NCBI GenBank assembly: GCA_034189695.1
Contig: JAXHUA010000027.1
Coordinates: forward strand, 1 to 8,258
Length of the DNA: 8,258 bases
Direction of reading: 5' to 3'
Source: JAXHUA01 sp034189695
GTDB taxonomy: Bacteria; Chloroflexota; Dehalococcoidia; E44-bin15
Below are positions 6,418 through 8,258 of this stretch, one piece after another; positions within the stretch are counted from its first letter, which is position 1; the number at the start of each line of letters is the position of its first letter. The notes below the pieces were generated by a model that was not told the DNA's origin, did no database searches, and worked only from the letters and a program-made list of their open reading frames with translations. Made by a program: the position numbers and the translations under genes.

Positions 6418-7185
6418 CTAGACCATGATGAGTACGCTTATCATGGCCGTTGACCACAGTATGTCCGTTGGAAGGTGGGCTGAGCAGGTGGAGTCGAAGA
6501 GCAGGTCGGCACGGGCCGGGAACTCCTGGTCGTTCTTCCACAGGACGAGCACAACGGGTACGCGGGGAAAGGGGAATAGCCTCAACGACGCGTCGCCGAA
6601 ATCGAGTCGCTCGCCCCCGAGCTCTAGCCCCCTGCGTACGAATGCCTCAGCGTCGTCTCCGTATCTACCGGCCACCTTGTCCAGCGGGAGCGCGTGTGAT
6701 CCACCCCGGAAGAGCAGCCCGTCACGCATGTGGCTGGGGTTGATCAGACTGCCCGATAGAGGCATGTCTCTGGCCTGGACCATGTACCACAGGACGGAGA
6801 GCCTGGAGTAGTAGTGGAACTCAATAAGCAGGAAGCGGGCGACGGAGGAATCTCCCCACATCCTCCTGTCTTCAGTGGAGACATGAATCGGCTTGCCGTA
6901 CATGTCCAGGGTAAACGTGTGGGAGGAGGCGTTGTAGCATGCCCCGGTTCTCCGGGCGACATCCTGTGGGGACAGGGTGGCCAGGATGCCCCAGGCTCTC
7001 TCTTCACCTTCCAACCAGCCTTGCCCTTCACCGACCAGCACGGGCCTGCTGTATCGGAATGCAGCATGCTTGTTCAAGCCGGAGCCGTCCAATGGATTGA
7101 GTGCTGCACCGACAGTCGCGTGCCGCAGGTACGGGACCCGGTGGTAACCCCATGCGGGTCCTCCTGCCACGCTGCGGATTGCCAC
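6418..7185 (-). CDS. DUF3786 domain-containing protein
   Basis: A 255-residue protein matching, by recognition, the DUF3786 family of unknown function, seen mostly in anaerobes such as Dehalococcoidia, clostridia and sulfate reducers. Family-like features are ARRTGACYNASSHTFTLDMY (77-96), a central helical part with RLSVLWYMVQARDMPLSG (about 128-145), and the C-terminal RLFPFPRVPVVLVLWKND (202-219) followed by EFPARADLLFDSTCSAHLP (221-239). No signal peptide or membrane segment stands out. The chosen start is a GTG 6 bp after the exonuclease stop, implying cotranscription and coupled translation; no strong ribosome binding site precedes it, so the start is less sure than the domain. The first 45 residues (WGYHRVPYLRHATVGAAL onward) read as real protein. 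The TAG stop is followed by a 181-bp spacer before the preferred start of the next gene. Confidence 0.8.
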   Translation of the reverse strand: MAIRSVAGGPAWGYHRVPYLRHATVGAALNPLDGSGLNKHAAFRYSRPVLVGEGQGWLEGEERAWGILATLSPQDVARRTGACYNASSHTFTLDMYGKPIHVSTEDRRMWGDSSVARFLLIEFHYYSRLSVLWYMVQARDMPLSGSLINPSHMRDGLLFRGGSHALPLDKVAGRYGDDAEAFVRRGLELGGERLDFGDASLRLFPFPRVPVVLVLWKNDQEFPARADLLFDSTCSAHLPTDILWSTAMISVLIMV

Positions 7186-7191
7186 GGCGGG

Positions 7192-7689
7192 TCACTCGCT
7201 GTCCTCGCATAGCAGTCGCTCCCGCACGACCTTCAGGTTGACGACGTCCTCTTTGTTGTACTCCAGCAGAAGGGCCAGCGCGTCCTCGTCACCATGCCGC
7301 TTGTAGCGCCGCCACAGCAGCACCGCGTCGAATCCGTTAAGTCCGGCAAGCTCTCTCGAGATGCCCAGTTGACGCTCTACCGCCTTCAAGCCCCCTTTGA
7401 GGCCGTTCCTCCAGCAGTCATACATGAGGTCGTGGTGGTGGAACAGGGCTTCGAGGTCGACGTCGAGGTGGGCGTGCAGGAAGGGGAGGTCAAATCTGCT
7501 GCCGTTGTAGGTGTAGAGCGTGCTCACGCCTTCCAGAGCTTCGAGCAGCGCCTGCTGGCTCACCGCTTCGCCCACGAGTTGCACCATCCTGCTGCTCCGG
7601 TGGTCGACGAGGTACATGCCGACCACTGTAATCCGGTTGTACCAGCGAGAGAGGCCCGTGGTCTCAATATCAAGGTACGCCTCGATCAC
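7192..7689 (-). CDS. RNase H-like DEDD exonuclease, YprB-type
   Basis: A 165-residue single-domain protein predicted to degrade nucleic acid 3'-5' with two metal ions in the cytoplasm. Seen: motif I LDIETTGL (6-13, D7 and E9), motif II YNGSRFDLPFL (61-71, D67), a D87/D91 region, GLKAVERQLGISR (100-112), which resembles the SLKxVExxLG segment of the YprB RNase H-like family (RNase_H_2), and motif III EYNKEDVVNL (143-152), where Y144 and D148 give the YxxxD form. The catalytic acids all appear present. It is a bare nuclease domain without the TPR or helicase parts some relatives carry. The GTG start follows AGGAGGGGG at a 9-nt gap. A DUF3786 gene follows 6 bp downstream. RNA or DNA substrate cannot be decided; a DnaQ-like proofreading role is less likely because motif II and the LKxVE segment fit YprB better. 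Confidence 0.82.
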   Translation of the reverse strand: MIEAYLDIETTGLSRWYNRITVVGMYLVDHRSSRMVQLVGEAVSQQALLEALEGVSTLYTYNGSRFDLPFLHAHLDVDLEALFHHHDLMYDCWRNGLKGGLKAVERQLGISRELAGLNGFDAVLLWRRYKRHGDEDALALLLEYNKEDVVNLKVVRERLLCEDSE

Positions 7690-7698
7690 TGTGTCCGG

Positions 7699-7707
7699 CC
7701 CCCTCCT
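7699..7707 (-). promoter_or_regulatory. Ribosome binding site of the exonuclease gene
   Basis: AGGAGGGGG on the minus strand ends 9 nt before the GTG at 7689. It is the strongest Shine-Dalgarno match in the window and fixes this non-ATG start. Confidence 0.75.
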
Positions 7708-7921
7708 CTAGATAGGCTGCTCATGCTGTCTCAGGACGCGACGGTGGTGGCTACCGGGTCCATCCGCGCTCAATCCTGACTCTCGAAAGCGGCGACAGAG
7801 TCCAGGGCGCTTTGTCCATGCCTCAAACGGGTCTGGACACACATCATCACTGGGGTACAAGCTGTCTCGAGCGGCTCAGGGGTGGAGACTGTCGCGACTC
7901 ATCGGGCTTTCACTTCCCAGC

Positions 7922-7954
7922 GGTCAACGGGTTCTGGCCGGGCCCGTTCTGACC
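7922..7954 (-). other. Strong hairpin in the cassette leader
   Basis: GGTCAACGGG (7922-7931) pairs with CCCGTT plus GACC (7943-7948 and 7951-7954), a 10-bp stem with a 2-nt bulge and an 11-nt loop. It starts about 20 nt after the predicted transcription start near 7973 and about 230 nt before the exonuclease start codon. No U-tract follows on either strand, so a plain terminator is unlikely. Confidence 0.45.
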
Positions 7955-7979
7955 TTCGGCGGACTGGGACCTGTACAGC

Positions 7980-8009
7980 ACTCTAGCAGTGGCACCAATC
8001 GTTCGTCAA
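7980..8009 (-). promoter_or_regulatory. Promoter of the exonuclease-DUF3786 cassette, extended -10 type
   Basis: On the minus strand TTGACG (8009-8004) is followed after 18 bp by TAGAGT (7985-7980), which is preceded by TGC, the extended -10 signature. The -35 box matches consensus at five of six positions and the -10 at four. It points at the exonuclease gene and predicts a leader of about 280 nt. Confidence 0.55.
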
Positions 8010-8161
8010 CCCCTGCGTGCGAGCAGCGTATTGTTTCATCCTGTCGCTGTAGTGCGTGGCCGTGCTTGTGACGGGCCTGCCCTCGGGGTGGACTTCGCCG
8101 ACTGATGCAGGCGGCACGTCTGTGGTGTCAGGGGGAGTCCCGTGTTGCGTCAATAGAAAGT

Positions 8162-8205
8162 GTTACCGAACGGTGGTTGGTTGCCTCATAAATGAGGTTA
8201 CCGAA
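8162..8205. repeat. Direct repeat pair flanking a small palindrome
   Basis: GTTACCGAA occurs at 8162-8170 and again at 8197-8205, 35 bp apart. Between them lies CCTCAT-AA-ATGAGG (8184-8197), a 6-bp inverted repeat with a 2-bp centre. The first copy also begins the dyad ACCG-AA-CGGT (8165-8174). The layout resembles binding sites for a regulator of a gene past the right edge, or of the minus-strand cassette. Confidence 0.4.
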
Positions 8206-8258
8206 GCCTCCTTTCCTTGGGCATGCTCAGCCATGGCCCATAGTGTTTCCAGTTGACG

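Larger units (their letters stand above)
7690..8258. other. Non-coding region upstream of the exonuclease cassette
   Basis: This 569-base stretch holds no gene I can support. From left to right it contains a probable leader of about 280 nt for the minus-strand cassette, with a strong hairpin at 7922-7954 and a weaker AAAGCG/CGCTTT pairing at 7786-7813. It then has the promoter at 7980-8009, about 150 bases with nothing recognisable, and a repeat-rich segment from 8162 to 8205. TTGACG at 8253-8258 could be a -35 box for a gene past the right edge. Confidence 0.5.

Noticed and set aside
7686..7724. 12-codon frame overlapping the exonuclease start (GTGA)
   Set aside because: Same reasoning: weak upstream signal, and the frame merely translates the ribosome binding site of the next gene.
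7961..7995. TGGGACC and TGGCACC resembling a T-box antiterminator core
   Set aside because: No specifier stem, AGTA box or terminator is visible, no aminoacyl-tRNA or amino-acid gene follows on that strand, and the second copy lies inside the opposite-strand promoter spacer.
8056..8256. 66-residue plus-strand frame starting at GTG 8056
   Set aside because: It has no ribosome binding site or motif and spans the repeat-palindrome module.
1..8258. tRNA, rRNA, CRISPR array, insertion sequence or phage genes
   Set aside because: No cloverleaf, regularly spaced repeats, terminal inverted repeats or transposase/integrase motifs were found by eye on either strand.

Overview
This is a GC-rich bacterial chromosome segment (about 60% G+C by eye) with seven protein genes, one of them cut by the left edge. 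No RNA gene, CRISPR array, insertion sequence or phage gene was seen. The gene set is a short-type glycogen phosphorylase, a PPDK-family protein, a DUF3786 protein and many GTG starts behind G-rich Shine-Dalgarno sequences. It suggests an anaerobic or subsurface bacterium, perhaps a Dehalococcoidia-like Chloroflexota. That placement is an inference from protein character, not a marker-gene assignment.

Left block (1-2829, minus strand): glgP (alpha-glucan phosphorylase, GT35) is followed 156 bp downstream by the 5' part of a pyruvate, phosphate dikinase-like gene. The gap carries two tandem hairpins. Together the genes suggest carbon-storage breakdown (glucan to glucose-1-phosphate) next to an enzyme of the PEP/pyruvate node. 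The PPDK-like protein appears to lack about 85 residues of the usual nucleotide-binding domain.

Divergent spacer (2830-3383): glgP has a good sigma70-type promoter (TTGTGC, 17 bp, TATAGT). Its -35 box lies in one arm of a long interrupted inverted repeat, a candidate operator. The other 374 bases hold no convincing gene.

Central block (3384-5223, plus strand): a small GT-A-fold glycosyltransferase with a DSD motif, then a complete NAD-dependent sugar epimerase/dehydratase (extended SDR). They probably act in making a glycoconjugate or surface polysaccharide. The epimerase has an eight-G tract in its ribosome binding site.

Right block (7689-5256, minus strand): a compact cassette of a DEDD-type RNase H-like exonuclease (YprB-like), a DUF3786 protein 6 bp downstream, and an unrecognised protein with a predicted coiled coil and a C-terminal Cys/His cluster containing CxxCH. 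A promoter with an extended -10 at 7980-8009 would give a leader of about 280 nt containing a strong hairpin. A second promoter-like sequence lies inside the cassette before the last gene. The final 250 bases carry a 9-bp direct repeat and a small palindrome that may belong to a gene beyond the right edge.
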